Assembly (NCBI GenBank): GCA_902519235.1 | Contig: CABYJE010000003.1 | Span: 1-64,000 of the forward strand | Source: an uncultured Prochlorococcus sp. | GTDB taxonomy: Bacteria > Cyanobacteriota > Cyanobacteriia > PCC-6307 > Cyanobiaceae | Reading direction: 5' to 3' | Length of the DNA: 64,000 nucleotides | Part shown: one piece after another, positions 1 through 7,747 of the stretch | How the letters are laid out: every line of letters starts with the position of its first letter | Numbering within the stretch: position 1 is the first letter of the stretch | Notes under the pieces: generated by a model | Seen by the model: the letters and a program-made list of their open reading frames with translations, nothing else | Told to the model about the DNA's origin: nothing | The model's database searches: none | Made by a program: the position numbers and the translations under genes

Positions 1-368
1 CAGCTATCATAAAAATAATCATAATTTCTTTTATTACCTGGGTTAGTCATTAAAAGTACGAATAAAAAAGTTGGGTAAAAAGAACAATTTATTTTTTGGC
101 TATTAAGTAGGTAATTTCTATCATATTCAAATCCATCTAGGTCATTGAAATCTGACAAATAAAAATTAGAAATAGCTCTTAAGAAATGAGCTTTTTCTTT
201 AGAATCTGAAGTTATATCTTTAATATCAGAGAATCTCCTTAATCTTTCTAAGCGGATAAGATACTCTGAAAGATCTGATTTCGCTTTTCTATATTTTTCA
301 TTATAAAAGTGAATTTTTCCTCTTGCAAAATAATCCTCATAATCTAATTTCCCCTTTTGAAGATTCAT
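1..368 (-). CDS. TPR-like protein, C-terminus cut by the window edge
   Basis: An open frame starts with ATG at 368 and runs without a stop to the left edge (122 codons seen). The N-terminal part has the helical pattern of tetratricopeptide repeats (ARGKIHFYNEKYRKAKSDL and following). It resembles the start of the broken TPR gene at 1224-2236. It is probably a cargo gene of the island; TPR proteins usually act as protein-binding scaffolds, and no specific partner is indicated. The rest of the gene lies outside the window. Confidence 0.6.
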   Translation of the reverse strand, partial: MNLQKGKLDYEDYFARGKIHFYNEKYRKAKSDLSEYLIRLERLRRFSDIKDITSDSKEKAHFLRAISNFYLSDFNDLDGFEYDRNYLLNSQKINCSFYPTFLFVLLMTNPGNKRNYDYFYDS

Positions 369-517
369 TTATATTATGTAAAAAAAGCTATTTTCTTTTT
401 AGTTCTATAAAAACATAATGATTCCAGATTAATTTTTATAAGATTTAAAACCTTTTTTAGATTTATATTTTATAGTTCCTAAATTATTGTCCAGATTACA
501 AATTATTCACTTTTGTC

Positions 518-874
518 ATGATTCTAATTAGTGTTGTTTATGGAATGTATTCATTATTCAAAGCCTTTGCACTTTATAGCTTTTGGGCCTTATTGTTAAT
601 ACCTTTATGGATAATATTTTGTGGTTTTACAGGTATTCCAAATATTATTAATCTTTTAAGAGTATCAAAGCTTTTTACTTCCAAAGAAATAACTAGGGGT
701 TTGATTGCAAATATTATTACAGCAAGCTTTATTTTTATTTTACTAAAACTATTAAATGCTGAAGAGATAATATCAAATTTCTTTATTGGAGGAATCCTAA
801 CTTCTTTTGCCATGCCAAAAGAGTCCTTAATTAGTGAAAGACTTGATCAAATAAAAGAACAAAAAAGTAAATAA
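518..874 (+). CDS. Small integral membrane protein of unknown function
   Basis: This 118-residue protein has about three hydrophobic segments (roughly residues 15-37, 60-77 and 84-98) and a charged C-terminus (SERLDQIKEQKSK). I recognise no family. It is the only plus-strand gene in the left segment and is flanked by minus-strand TPR-type frames. Low-GC composition and membrane-rich character are common for island cargo. It could be a genuine cargo gene, but there is no functional clue. Confidence 0.55.
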   Translation: MILISVVYGMYSLFKAFALYSFWALLLIPLWIIFCGFTGIPNIINLLRVSKLFTSKEITRGLIANIITASFIFILLKLLNAEEIISNFFIGGILTSFAMPKESLISERLDQIKEQKSK

Positions 875-875
875 T

Positions 876-1162
876 CTAATAAAAAGAAATATTATCCCCA
901 TTAGGTTTGCTAATCGTAACTCTTGTTGAGAATTGACCTAGTTCAAAGTTTTTTAATAAATAAGTACTCAATTGTATTTGATTCGTATTATTAAAATTTA
1001 TATTTTTAAATAAATCACTATACTCATTTTCCTTTAATAAAATTTCAATTATGTTTCGGGATTCATTATCTTTGCTCTTTTGATAATTTAAACCTAAATC
1101 ATCTAATGATTCTTCGCAATCAATATCAATATCTATAAAAACATAATAATTTTTTTATTCAT
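876..1162 (-). pseudogene. Probable gene remnant, needs a frameshift to join a start codon
   Basis: A stop-free frame of about 90 codons ends at 876-878 (TAG) with plausible protein-like content (CEESLDDLGLNYQKSK, then KNFELGQFSTRVTI). It contains no ATG. An ATG at 1160-1162 begins MNKKIIMF in the neighbouring frame and meets TAG at 1133. A single -1 shift in the five-T run (minus strand, 1137-1141) would join the two into one reading frame. Either this is a decayed gene or a base is missing in the sequence. No family is recognised. Confidence 0.4.
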
Positions 1163-1223
1163 TATTTAATGGCAAAGTAATTATAAGATTCTTTTAGTAC
1201 TTAAAAAATTAATTGATTCCAAA

Positions 1224-2236
1224 CTAATCTTTAATAGATACATTGAATCTTATTCTTATAATATTTTTTATTCCTTCATCAATATTCTGAAATACTTTCT
1301 TATACTTTTCTGAACAATTTTTATCTAAAGCCAATCCTAATCCCATGTCCTCTATACCATCTTCAACATTCTGATAACGAATTTTTGAATAACCTCTAAG
1401 AATATAGGCATATGCCTTTGAAGTTATTTTAGAGCCTCTATAAAATCTACCTAAAATTCCTATTTCTTCATCGAACATACTAATTGCCATATTAAAATTC
1501 GAGAACCTAATATGAATACAACCCATTAAAAAATATTCTTTATAATTAAATACATTATTTTTACAAGTTGATTTACTAGTTGCTTTATTGATATCTTTTA
1601 TTGCATCTAAAAAATTTCCTTGTTTAAAATGCAGATATGCTTTTTCAGTATATAGCCGAGGTAGAGAATGTGATGGAGGGTTATTAATAATACATCTATT
1701 AAAGTCCAAGAGTGCCAGTTTTATTTTTTTTAATCTCTTGAATGTAAATGCTCTCATACAGTAAATCTTATACAGAAGTTTTCTTCCTACCTCTTTTGTT
1801 TTTTTATTTAATTTATATTTAGTAGGGTTGTTTATAAGCTCTAAAAAAATTGTCAATGAATCAGCAGCATTTCTAATGTAAGAATTACTTAGATCATGGG
1901 AATCAAAAAAAATTGATAAATTTGCATATTTATTTTTAAAAAAATGATCATATATTTCATTTTCATTTTTCCTTATTTTTAAAGTTTTTATAAAGTCTGA
2001 AGCCGCTATTGAATAATTCTCTAAATGATAATTTGTAATGCACTTAATAAAAATAAATGAATATATTTCTCTTCTGAAATAACGAAATCTTTCTTAAAAG
2101 AAATTCTCGTTAATTCATCAAAATACTTTTTTGCTTCTTCATATTTCTTGGCATTAAGTTCTCTAATACCTTTTTTAAGCAAATATTCTGATAAATCATT
2201 GTCATTTTGAAAATTCTCTCTTGATTTCACTAACAC
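1224..2236 (-). pseudogene. TPR protein split by one frameshift
   Basis: The 5' part (2236 to about 2050) encodes ELNAKKYEEAKKYFDELT, a clear TPR helix pair, and stops at 2021. The downstream frame is open from about 2070 to 1224 and continues the same style of protein (ENYSIAASDFIKT, AFTFKRLKKIKLALLDFN, GNFLDAIKDINKA). Joining them needs one -1 shift at the run of five T on the minus strand (2049-2053) and gives about 337 residues. The downstream piece alone would otherwise start at TTG 1856, well inside the TPR region. Either a recent inactivation or a homopolymer error. Confidence 0.65.
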
Positions 2237-2338
2237 AATAAATATTAATTTTTGAATAACTATCAGTTAAATAGTTAGGGATGCTTATTAATGATTCCTT
2301 TAAGTTCTTAAATTATTAAGCGTTTCATTTTTTAGAGG

Positions 2339-2488
2339 TCATTTTGAAGGTTCAATACCCAAAGCTTCTGGATTGACTCTATATAAATTGGCTTCTAACT
2401 TATCAAACTGTTCATCAGTAATTAAAAGACTTCCCATCCTTTAATTGTGGTCATACCATTCGACTCTTTCTTCTAAATAAGTGATCAT
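2339..2488 (-). pseudogene. Small ORF overlapping the recombinase stop, interrupted by an in-frame TAA
   Basis: ATG at 2488 overlaps the TGA of the recombinase gene (ATGA). The frame reads MITYLEERVEWYDHN, meets TAA at 2441-2443 and continues in the same frame (MGSLLITDEQFDKLEANLYR and on) to TGA at 2339, 49 codons in all. The continued frame looks protein-like, so I read it as one small translationally coupled gene with a point nonsense mutation. A restart at ATG 2437 is possible, but its AAAGG lies too close to act as a ribosome binding site. Confidence 0.45.
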
Positions 2489-3630
2489 AACTTCTTTGCT
2501 CCTTTTATTGCATCTATTTCTTCATAAGTAGAGTTATAAGTTTTCATGTGTATCGCTTGGCTATGACCTAAAGATTTACAAGCAATTCTAATTTCCATAT
2601 TTGCATGAATAGACCTTATACCCCAGTAATGTCGCATATCAACTAAACCAAATTTTAAAGTTCTATTTTTAGCTAACCATTTTGTCCATGCCTCAACTTT
2701 TTTTTTCATTTCATTGGAATCATATAAACCATTATCTAAATCCCAATAAAAACAATCTTTTGGTCTATTTAAAATATCCCATCTTTTAATTAACAATTCA
2801 GGTTTATAGTCATCTTTTTCTAATCCCAAAGCAATTGGAAATTTAATAGCTTTTTCTTCTGCTTTGGGACAATTGACCGCTTTGGCAATTCCATCTTTTT
2901 GAGGAATCAAGCTAAATGCCTCATTTGGACGACATCCATATATAAATACAGCAGCAGTTAACCAACCATATTTTTTGTGATCTCTTACTTTGTCTATTTC
3001 TTCTACTATTGCAGCATCATCAAGTCTTATTCTCTTCTTTGGAATATATTTTCCTCTAATTTTATCTAGATCTTTTAAATCACTTTCTATGAAGAATAAT
3101 TTACCTAATCTTTTAAATATTTTGCACATATCTTGTCTGGGCTTTGTATTAGGACTGCTTTTTTCCTCGATAACTGTTCTTAGAAGTTCTGGAGTAAGTT
3201 CTAAATCATTATATTTTTCTAGTTTTCTTAGTTGGTCGCTATAGCTAATAAGAGTCCGTTTAGATTCTGAAGTTTTTTCTTCTTCACTTGGATTGCCTTT
3301 AGATTCCCAATAATCTTCTTTAAATTTCTCTATTCCATATTCAACAGTATTTTTCCTAACTTCCTTAACTTCTAAAGTTTTATTCCAACTAAATAATTTA
3401 GGAAGATGCCCTTTCTTCTCATATTCAAGATAAAAGTCTCTTATTCTGTCTCTGCAAGTAGTAAAGTCATATATTTTTGCATTTAAAGCAATTTCTTTTC
3501 TTACTCTCTTACCATCAGCACCTAAAAAAGTTCCTCTTATATATACGGCATCACGTTTTGTCCTAATACTAGCCTTATAGTTAGCCGAATCTAATATCTG
3601 ATTTAAGCGATAAACGTTTTCAGAGGACAT
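2485..3630 (-). CDS. Tyrosine recombinase/integrase of element A
   Basis: This 381-residue site-specific recombinase has an N-terminal arm-binding and core-binding half and a C-terminal catalytic half. Visible active-site residues are R234 (YGCRPNEAF), R333 within DMRHYWGIR, H356 (LGHS) and the presumed nucleophile Y365 (MKTYNS). The first His of the usual H-x-x-R box is V330. Architecture and tRNA-proximal position match the recombinase at 9358-10593, though the sequences are clearly divergent. It likely catalysed integration at tRNA-Ser. The start at 3630 (ATG, MSSENVYRLN) is followed upstream by a 214-bp non-coding arm region. Confidence 0.9.
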   Translation of the reverse strand: MSSENVYRLNQILDSANYKASIRTKRDAVYIRGTFLGADGKRVRKEIALNAKIYDFTTCRDRIRDFYLEYEKKGHLPKLFSWNKTLEVKEVRKNTVEYGIEKFKEDYWESKGNPSEEEKTSESKRTLISYSDQLRKLEKYNDLELTPELLRTVIEEKSSPNTKPRQDMCKIFKRLGKLFFIESDLKDLDKIRGKYIPKKRIRLDDAAIVEEIDKVRDHKKYGWLTAAVFIYGCRPNEAFSLIPQKDGIAKAVNCPKAEEKAIKFPIALGLEKDDYKPELLIKRWDILNRPKDCFYWDLDNGLYDSNEMKKKVEAWTKWLAKNRTLKFGLVDMRHYWGIRSIHANMEIRIACKSLGHSQAIHMKTYNSTYEEIDAIKGAKKL

Positions 3631-3663
3631 TGGTAGGATTTATCTATAGCAATATTGCAAAAG

Positions 3664-3684
3664 ATGTTCCCCATATGTTCCCCA
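3664..3684. repeat. Tandem 10-bp direct repeat, candidate recombinase arm site of element A
   Basis: ATGTTCCCCA occurs twice with an 11-bp period (3664-3673 and 3675-3684), 34 bp upstream of the recombinase start. An inverted GTTCCCC (GGGGAAC) lies at 3792-3798 between this repeat and the tRNA fragment. Its position corresponds to the paired TGGCCT motif next to the second recombinase. Function as a recombinase or excisionase binding site is inference. Confidence 0.5.
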
Positions 3685-3842
3685 CTTTTGAGTTTAAAGT
3701 CAACGACTATTCACGAAATGGTAACAACGGTTGAGATTGGCTAAAATATTTATCTAATACCTGTCTAGCTTGGAATAACTGAGTTCTACTAGGGGAACTG
3801 GGTTGATGTATAATAGTCTACGAGGACAATTTAATCTCATCC

Positions 3843-3887
3843 TTGGAGGGGTGGTCGAGTGGTTTAAGGCTCTAGTCTTGAAAACTA
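3843..3887 (+). repeat. attL: 5' half of tRNA-Ser, left copy of a 45-bp direct repeat
   Basis: These 45 bases are identical to 10802-10846. They cover two bases upstream and the first 43 bases of tRNA-Ser(UGA), up to within the 3' side of the anticodon stem. The sequence then diverges, so no 3' half exists here and this copy cannot make a tRNA. It is the attachment-site duplication left by element B and marks the element's left end. It is also where element A's right end met the tRNA before B inserted. Confidence 0.93.
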
Positions 3888-3933
3888 AAAACTACTATAG
3901 TATTTGCAAGCGATCTCAGAGATATTTTAAAAA

Positions 3934-3955
3934 GTGGCCTCCTATGGGTGGCCTT
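3934..3955 (+). repeat. Left subterminal motif with paired TGGCCT; also terminator-like hairpin
   Basis: TGGCCT occurs at 3935 and 3949 (14-bp period). The surrounding 22 bases match 10614-10635 at 18 of 22 positions in the same orientation. Because GGCC is self-complementary, the two copies can also fold into a stem preceded by A and followed by TTTTT (about 3927-3960), like an intrinsic terminator reading out of the tRNA fragment. Either role, or both, is possible. The match with the far end favours a recombinase arm site. Confidence 0.6.
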
Positions 3956-3972
3956 TTTATTACAAAGTGTGT

Positions 3973-4204
3973 CTCTAGTCTTTAGAACTAGAGGCTTTAC
4001 TAATATTTACAGTTGATTTTATAAAAAAATAACAGTACCATTTGTGGTAACTATGAAAGCTTGGTTGTCCAAGTGAGGTTTGTACCGTTTAGTAGATCAT
4101 TTGCTGGAGACGGTGAAAGATCGGGAAAACTGATAAGAAATTATTAGTTTGAATCTGCTATTGGTTGTCCAATACCTACTCCTCGCGACTCTAAATTTTT
4201 AGAG
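3973..4204 (+). other. Dense stem-loop cluster: candidate structured RNA or replication origin of element B
   Basis: Non-coding DNA ahead of the replication genes contains six perfect or near-perfect hairpins. They are 3973-3993 (CTCTAGT/ACTAGAG), 4036-4049 (TACCA-TTTG-TGGTA), 4060-4073 (CTTGG-TTGT-CCAAG), 4127-4150 (10-bp stem, GAAA loop, one G-U), 4159-4174 (TATTGG-TTGT-CCAATA) and 4189-4204 (CTCTAA/TTAGAG). The two TTGT-loop hairpins are exactly 100 bp apart and differ by a compensated base pair. No protein frame is convincing here. The location fits an origin bound by the primase/helicase, or a regulatory RNA. Confidence 0.6.
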
Positions 4205-4242
4205 ATTTAAAGCAGAAATTATAAACCGATTAAATTTAAAAA

Positions 4243-4572
4243 ATGGCTACTTCTAAGCAACCTTCACAGGTCAATTCTGTCGTATATCCTGTGCGACCTT
4301 CTAAAGCTGAACGCTACCAAATCGAAAGGGAAAAAGATGCACTATTTGCAAAAATTCCTCAAGATTTAATTACCGAGTATTTTGATCTTATTGATGAAAA
4401 GAAAAGTATTGAACATAAAGAAACAATGGAAATAGAAATTATTAGAAAAGCGACAAAATATAATTTACAAAAAAATTTAGAACAACTTGAAGTTAATCAA
4501 AAAAAGCTTACTTCAATATCTAATCTTGATTTATTTGATTTACTTTCTCGTTTAAAGAGGGGTGTTAAATAA
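4243..4572 (+). CDS. Element B small charged protein of unknown function
   Basis: This 109-residue protein is first in the plus-strand replication module. It is highly charged and mostly helical in appearance (AERYQIEREKDALF, EHKETMEIEIIRKATKYNLQ), with no recognised motif. It ends two bases before the next start, so it is almost certainly co-transcribed with the helix-turn-helix protein, primase and helicase. A role in replication initiation or its control would fit the position, but nothing in the sequence shows it. Confidence 0.6.
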   Translation: MATSKQPSQVNSVVYPVRPSKAERYQIEREKDALFAKIPQDLITEYFDLIDEKKSIEHKETMEIEIIRKATKYNLQKNLEQLEVNQKKLTSISNLDLFDLLSRLKRGVK

Positions 4573-4574
4573 TC

Positions 4575-4961
4575 ATGCCCAGTTTAGAATTTACAATTTC
4601 TAATCTGCAAAAAGATGTGGCTGCCGTTTTACAGGCAGTCAACACTTTGACAGATTCACATAACATCTCGAAAGATGAGTTAAAACAATTAAGAGTTGAT
4701 TTTGACTTAGCCCAAGAACAAAATCCGTTTAATGTTAATGTCTGGCTCAAGCCATCTGAACTTGCTGCACTTTTAAAAATTAGTACTTCAACAGTTACTA
4801 AATATAGAAATGAAGGTAGGTTCAAAAAGACTTCTGTGAAAGAAGTAGATAGAGGTAAAAGAACTGATTTCTACTATCACAGAATTAATGCAGTTAAAGA
4901 CGTATCAAAAATAAAACCAATACATATAGCTAAGAAAAATATCCTAGATAGATTTGTATGA
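4575..4961 (+). CDS. Helix-turn-helix DNA-binding protein (excisionase/MerR-like fold)
   Basis: The first 50 of 128 residues look like a short coiled coil (LQKDVAAVLQAVNTL). Residues about 57-103 form a winged-helix-type HTH: LKPSELAALLKISTSTVTKY is followed by a wing with FYYHRINAV. Small HTH proteins of this kind in integrative elements often serve as excisionases or repressors. Its place directly before the primase suggests replication control as another option. GAGGGG at the end of the previous gene may serve as ribosome binding site. The last codons overlap the primase start by 4 bp. Confidence 0.7.
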   Translation: MPSLEFTISNLQKDVAAVLQAVNTLTDSHNISKDELKQLRVDFDLAQEQNPFNVNVWLKPSELAALLKISTSTVTKYRNEGRFKKTSVKEVDRGKRTDFYYHRINAVKDVSKIKPIHIAKKNILDRFV

Positions 4962-5836
4962 TCAATACCGCTTCAAAGGGCGGTAATAAAAAGAGAAAAC
5001 CTACTCTGATTGATCAGGCTCAATGCCTTCGCCCATACGAGGAAATATTTGCATTTTTACCATGCAATAACAAAAAATATCCTCCCATCAAAGGTTGGCA
5101 AAATAAATCTTTTTCTATTGATGAAATAGCTGGATTTAATTTTGTTGCTGCTATAGGTGTAAGAACAAAAGTTGGGAATCTATTTTGTATTGATATTGAT
5201 GGCATTACTGCTGTTGATTATCTATATGAAAGAAACCTAATTCCTCAACATTGCAAGACTTGGCAAGTTCATAGATCCAACCATAACTGGAAGATGAAAT
5301 TGTTATTTCAGCTAAGACCAGATCAACTTCAAGCACTACAAAGAAAAGAGTTTGAAGAATCGAGAGCAACAGGTGCAGAGGAACAATTAGAGTTCTTTTT
5401 TCATGGTGGTTGTCAGGTTGTTGTATTAGGTGAACACCCCAGCAGAGGGAGGTATTTTAGCCCTAGAGGATTTGAAGTTGATGCACTAACTTCACCTCCT
5501 GATGATTGGTTCAAACTAATATTGGAGGCATCAAAAGGGCAACAACAAGTAAGAAGAGGATCTTCAAATAGTAAGGATTGGATCAGGTTAGATTTTTGCC
5601 CAATATGCAAAAGAGAAGAGAATCCAGTTTGCAGTATTCATAAAGATGGAAAGACCCTGAGATGTTTTTGGGGAGGCCATCACTACCCACCAAAGAACCT
5701 TAAAAGGGGACAAGTAGTGGAGCAAGAATGGGCATTTTCAAGTGTCGTTCTAAGCGTACCCATAGGAACATTTAGCCATTTCGTAAAACACCAACCAACC
5801 CCAGCACAACAACTCTGGAGAGATTTACATGGGTAA
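4958..5836 (+). CDS. Primase-polymerase (Prim-Pol type) with zinc-binding tail
   Basis: This 292-residue protein carries archaeo-eukaryotic primase features. The metal-binding pair is D79 and D81 (FCIDIDG), preceded by an AAIGVRT strand. The second hallmark is near residues 149-167 (GGCQVVVLGEHPSRGRYF), corresponding to the Q-V-V-x-P-x-S-x-H-x-G-x-Y box of Prim-Pols. C214, C217, C225 or H228, and C236 form a likely zinc site. It probably starts element replication together with the following helicase, whose gene overlaps by 8 bp. Such split primase plus VirE/D5 helicase pairs are usual in satellites and tycheposons. Confidence 0.8.
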   Translation: MINTASKGGNKKRKPTLIDQAQCLRPYEEIFAFLPCNNKKYPPIKGWQNKSFSIDEIAGFNFVAAIGVRTKVGNLFCIDIDGITAVDYLYERNLIPQHCKTWQVHRSNHNWKMKLLFQLRPDQLQALQRKEFEESRATGAEEQLEFFFHGGCQVVVLGEHPSRGRYFSPRGFEVDALTSPPDDWFKLILEASKGQQQVRRGSSNSKDWIRLDFCPICKREENPVCSIHKDGKTLRCFWGGHHYPPKNLKRGQVVEQEWAFSSVVLSVPIGTFSHFVKHQPTPAQQLWRDLHG

Positions 5837-7040
5837 CATTTACAAGTCTTGGGAATTTAGAGAAGGCTGGAAAATTAATTCCAAAGGAGAGCAAATACCA
5901 TCAATTCTTCATGTTGGTGTATGGGCTGAAATAATAAAACAAAGCATTAGTAAACATCTTAGATTTAATGAGATAACTATGCTTGCAGAGTTGCATGGTA
6001 AACCCATACCACCTGAGATATTAGATGAGTTATACATTGAACTAGGTGAGAGAGGTTGGGAGATAACAAAGGGCAAAGCTAAAGATGCTTTCATAAAAGT
6101 TGCTAGATCCAACTCCTATAACCCCATCACTAAATATCTATTAGAGATAGAAAATGATGCTGGTATTACACCTGTTGATATAGATAAAATTTCTACCAAT
6201 TATTTAAAAACAGATAATTTATTATTTGATCAAATGATGGCAGCTTGTTTGATTGGTGCTGTAGCTAGAGCCTTTGATCATGGCTGCCAAATGGATTATT
6301 TAACTTGTTTAAAAGGTAAGCAAGGTATCAAGAAAAGTACATTCTGGAGAACACTAGGAGGAGAGTATTTTTCAGACACAATGCAAAAGGACATAAAAGA
6401 TTTAAGGCTCTGCATGAATACTTGCTGGTTATATGAATGGGCTGAACTTGAAGTTTGGACTAGCAGAGGTCAGCAGGGAACTTTAAAAGGATTAATAACT
6501 CAAAGAGTTGATGATTTTAGACCTCCTTATTATTCCTCAATGGGTCGATTCCCAAGAAAATCAATATTACTTGGTTCAGTTAATGAAGATAGTTTTCTTA
6601 GAGATAAAACAGGTGCAAGACGATATTGGATTATTGAAATTGATGAAATGATTGATATAGATAAAGTTCTCAAAGATAGAGATGCAATATGGAAAGCTGC
6701 TGTAATTGCACATAGAACAGGAAGGAAACCCATGTTGGCAGATCATCAGGAGCAACAATCATTATTAAATAATCAGATTTATGAAACTGAAGATCCATTC
6801 TTAGAACCTATCCAAAGAAAAGTTGAAAGCTGGAATAAAGGCCATAAATTCTCTACCAGAGATGTATTGATAGATTCTGAACTTAGAGATGGTAATAAAA
6901 TAACTCCAGCAGATATGAACAATGCAGCAAGAATATTAAAAAGCTTGGGTTGTATTCGAGATAAAAACCAAACTAGAAATCCTATTACTGGTGAAAGACC
7001 AAGACTCTGGAATTTGCCTCAGACTGACTCACCCGACTAA
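5829..7040 (+). CDS. VirE/D5-like superfamily 3 replicative helicase
   Basis: This 403-residue P-loop ATPase of the virulence-associated E family has Walker A G163-K-Q-G-I-K-K-S-T171 and a Walker B-like stretch LYEWAELE (201-208). A sensor Asn lies in LLGSVNED (about 252), and the conserved FLRDKTGARRYW segment (256-267) carries arginine-finger candidates. These proteins are hexameric helicases that work with an adjoining primase. The start ATG at 5829 overlaps the primase end, implying translational coupling. The C-terminal 100 residues look like a DNA-binding extension. This is the last gene of the plus-strand module. Confidence 0.85.
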   Translation: MGNIYKSWEFREGWKINSKGEQIPSILHVGVWAEIIKQSISKHLRFNEITMLAELHGKPIPPEILDELYIELGERGWEITKGKAKDAFIKVARSNSYNPITKYLLEIENDAGITPVDIDKISTNYLKTDNLLFDQMMAACLIGAVARAFDHGCQMDYLTCLKGKQGIKKSTFWRTLGGEYFSDTMQKDIKDLRLCMNTCWLYEWAELEVWTSRGQQGTLKGLITQRVDDFRPPYYSSMGRFPRKSILLGSVNEDSFLRDKTGARRYWIIEIDEMIDIDKVLKDRDAIWKAAVIAHRTGRKPMLADHQEQQSLLNNQIYETEDPFLEPIQRKVESWNKGHKFSTRDVLIDSELRDGNKITPADMNNAARILKSLGCIRDKNQTRNPITGERPRLWNLPQTDSPD

Positions 7041-7378
7041 CTAGGTTGAGTCACTTCAAAATGACTTAGTAGCAATGGATTAAAAGATTTTGTCTCATTA
7101 CTCACTTCAAAAAATAAAAACTATATATATTAAATAGTTATTGTTATTGGAGGGATAGAGAAAGTGGGTGAGAGGTTGAGTTTTTAGTTCTAAAACACCA
7201 AAAGCGAATTGTTCTTACGACAGTACTACCAACAGTTTTGGCAAGATTTATGAGATTGGCTCACCATACTCACTACGATCTTCAGAGAGTGAGATGAGAA
7301 TTAGACAGAGTGAGACTAAAAATTGGACATAAAAAAGTTGTTGGACACGACCCATTCTCAAAGATCACATGAGACTCA
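7041..7378. other. Convergent intergenic region of element B with AGTGAG/CTCACT words
   Basis: The stretch lies between the helicase 3' end and the 3' end of the terminase-like gene. It contains AGAGTGAGA twice with a 21-bp period (7286-7294 and 7307-7315). CTCACT occurs at 7101-7106 and 7269-7274, the latter able to pair with AGTGAG at 7288-7293. There is no convincing reading frame. The place next to a terminase-small-subunit-like gene would suit a packaging site, but this is inference; it could also be a two-way transcription stop. Confidence 0.35.
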
Positions 7379-7747
7379 TTAACCTCGATAGTTACCATGA
7401 AAAGTTTTAGCGGTATTTGATTTTGGTTTATTTTCAGCAATTCCCATTTTCCAAATCAGGTTTAGACAACCAGTAGCAGCACTATATTGCTCAGCTTCGA
7501 CAGATTTTAAATACACCTGTTGAGTTTGATACAAAAGCCATGCGAGAAGGTCGTGACGTTCATGCTTTGTGTGGTTCTGGACTAACTTAGCTGATGCCCA
7601 TTGAATGTCGAGATTTGCGGATCTTCGGGTAATTTTGTAGTCGTGGACTAGATAGTTTATGGTTTGACCCACCCCCCAGCCTTTTTCCATCTTTCGGAGA
7701 GCATCATTACGTCTAGCAATCCTTTCTTTTCTAGTAGTTAAAGCCAT
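7379..7747 (-). CDS. Terminase-small-subunit-like protein (putative)
   Basis: This 122-residue basic helical protein has an HTH-like N-terminus (RKMEKGWGVGQTINYLVHDY, then ITRRSANLDIQWASAKL) and a repeat of helices ending in YSAATGCLNLIWKMG. The pattern resembles small terminase subunits of marine phages, which recognise DNA for packaging, but I base this on pattern only. I chose ATG 7747 because GGGAG lies 8 bases upstream; an in-frame ATG at 7777 lacks such a site. It overlaps the end of the 57-residue gene before it, the last step of a minus-strand operon. Confidence 0.5.
   Translation of the reverse strand: MALTTRKERIARRNDALRKMEKGWGVGQTINYLVHDYKITRRSANLDIQWASAKLVQNHTKHERHDLLAWLLYQTQQVYLKSVEAEQYSAATGCLNLIWKMGIAENKPKSNTAKTFHGNYRG

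Larger units (their letters stand above)
1..3844. mobile_element. Right part of an older integrative element (element A), left end outside the window
   Basis: A tyrosine recombinase gene (2485-3630) sits about 210 bp from a 5' tRNA-Ser fragment at 3843-3887. The second recombinase (9358-10593) has exactly the same relation to the intact tRNA at 10804. This placement suggests that everything to the left belongs to, or was collected by, an earlier element at the same tRNA. Behind the recombinase are two TPR-type genes, a small membrane protein and several broken reading frames. The left boundary is not visible, so the extent is inference. Confidence 0.6.

Noticed and set aside
3803-3985. 60-codon plus-strand reading frame across the partial tRNA
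   Set aside because: Its middle is simply translated tRNA-Ser sequence, and the rest is the subterminal hairpin region. Such frames over tRNA-Ser are a common artefact.
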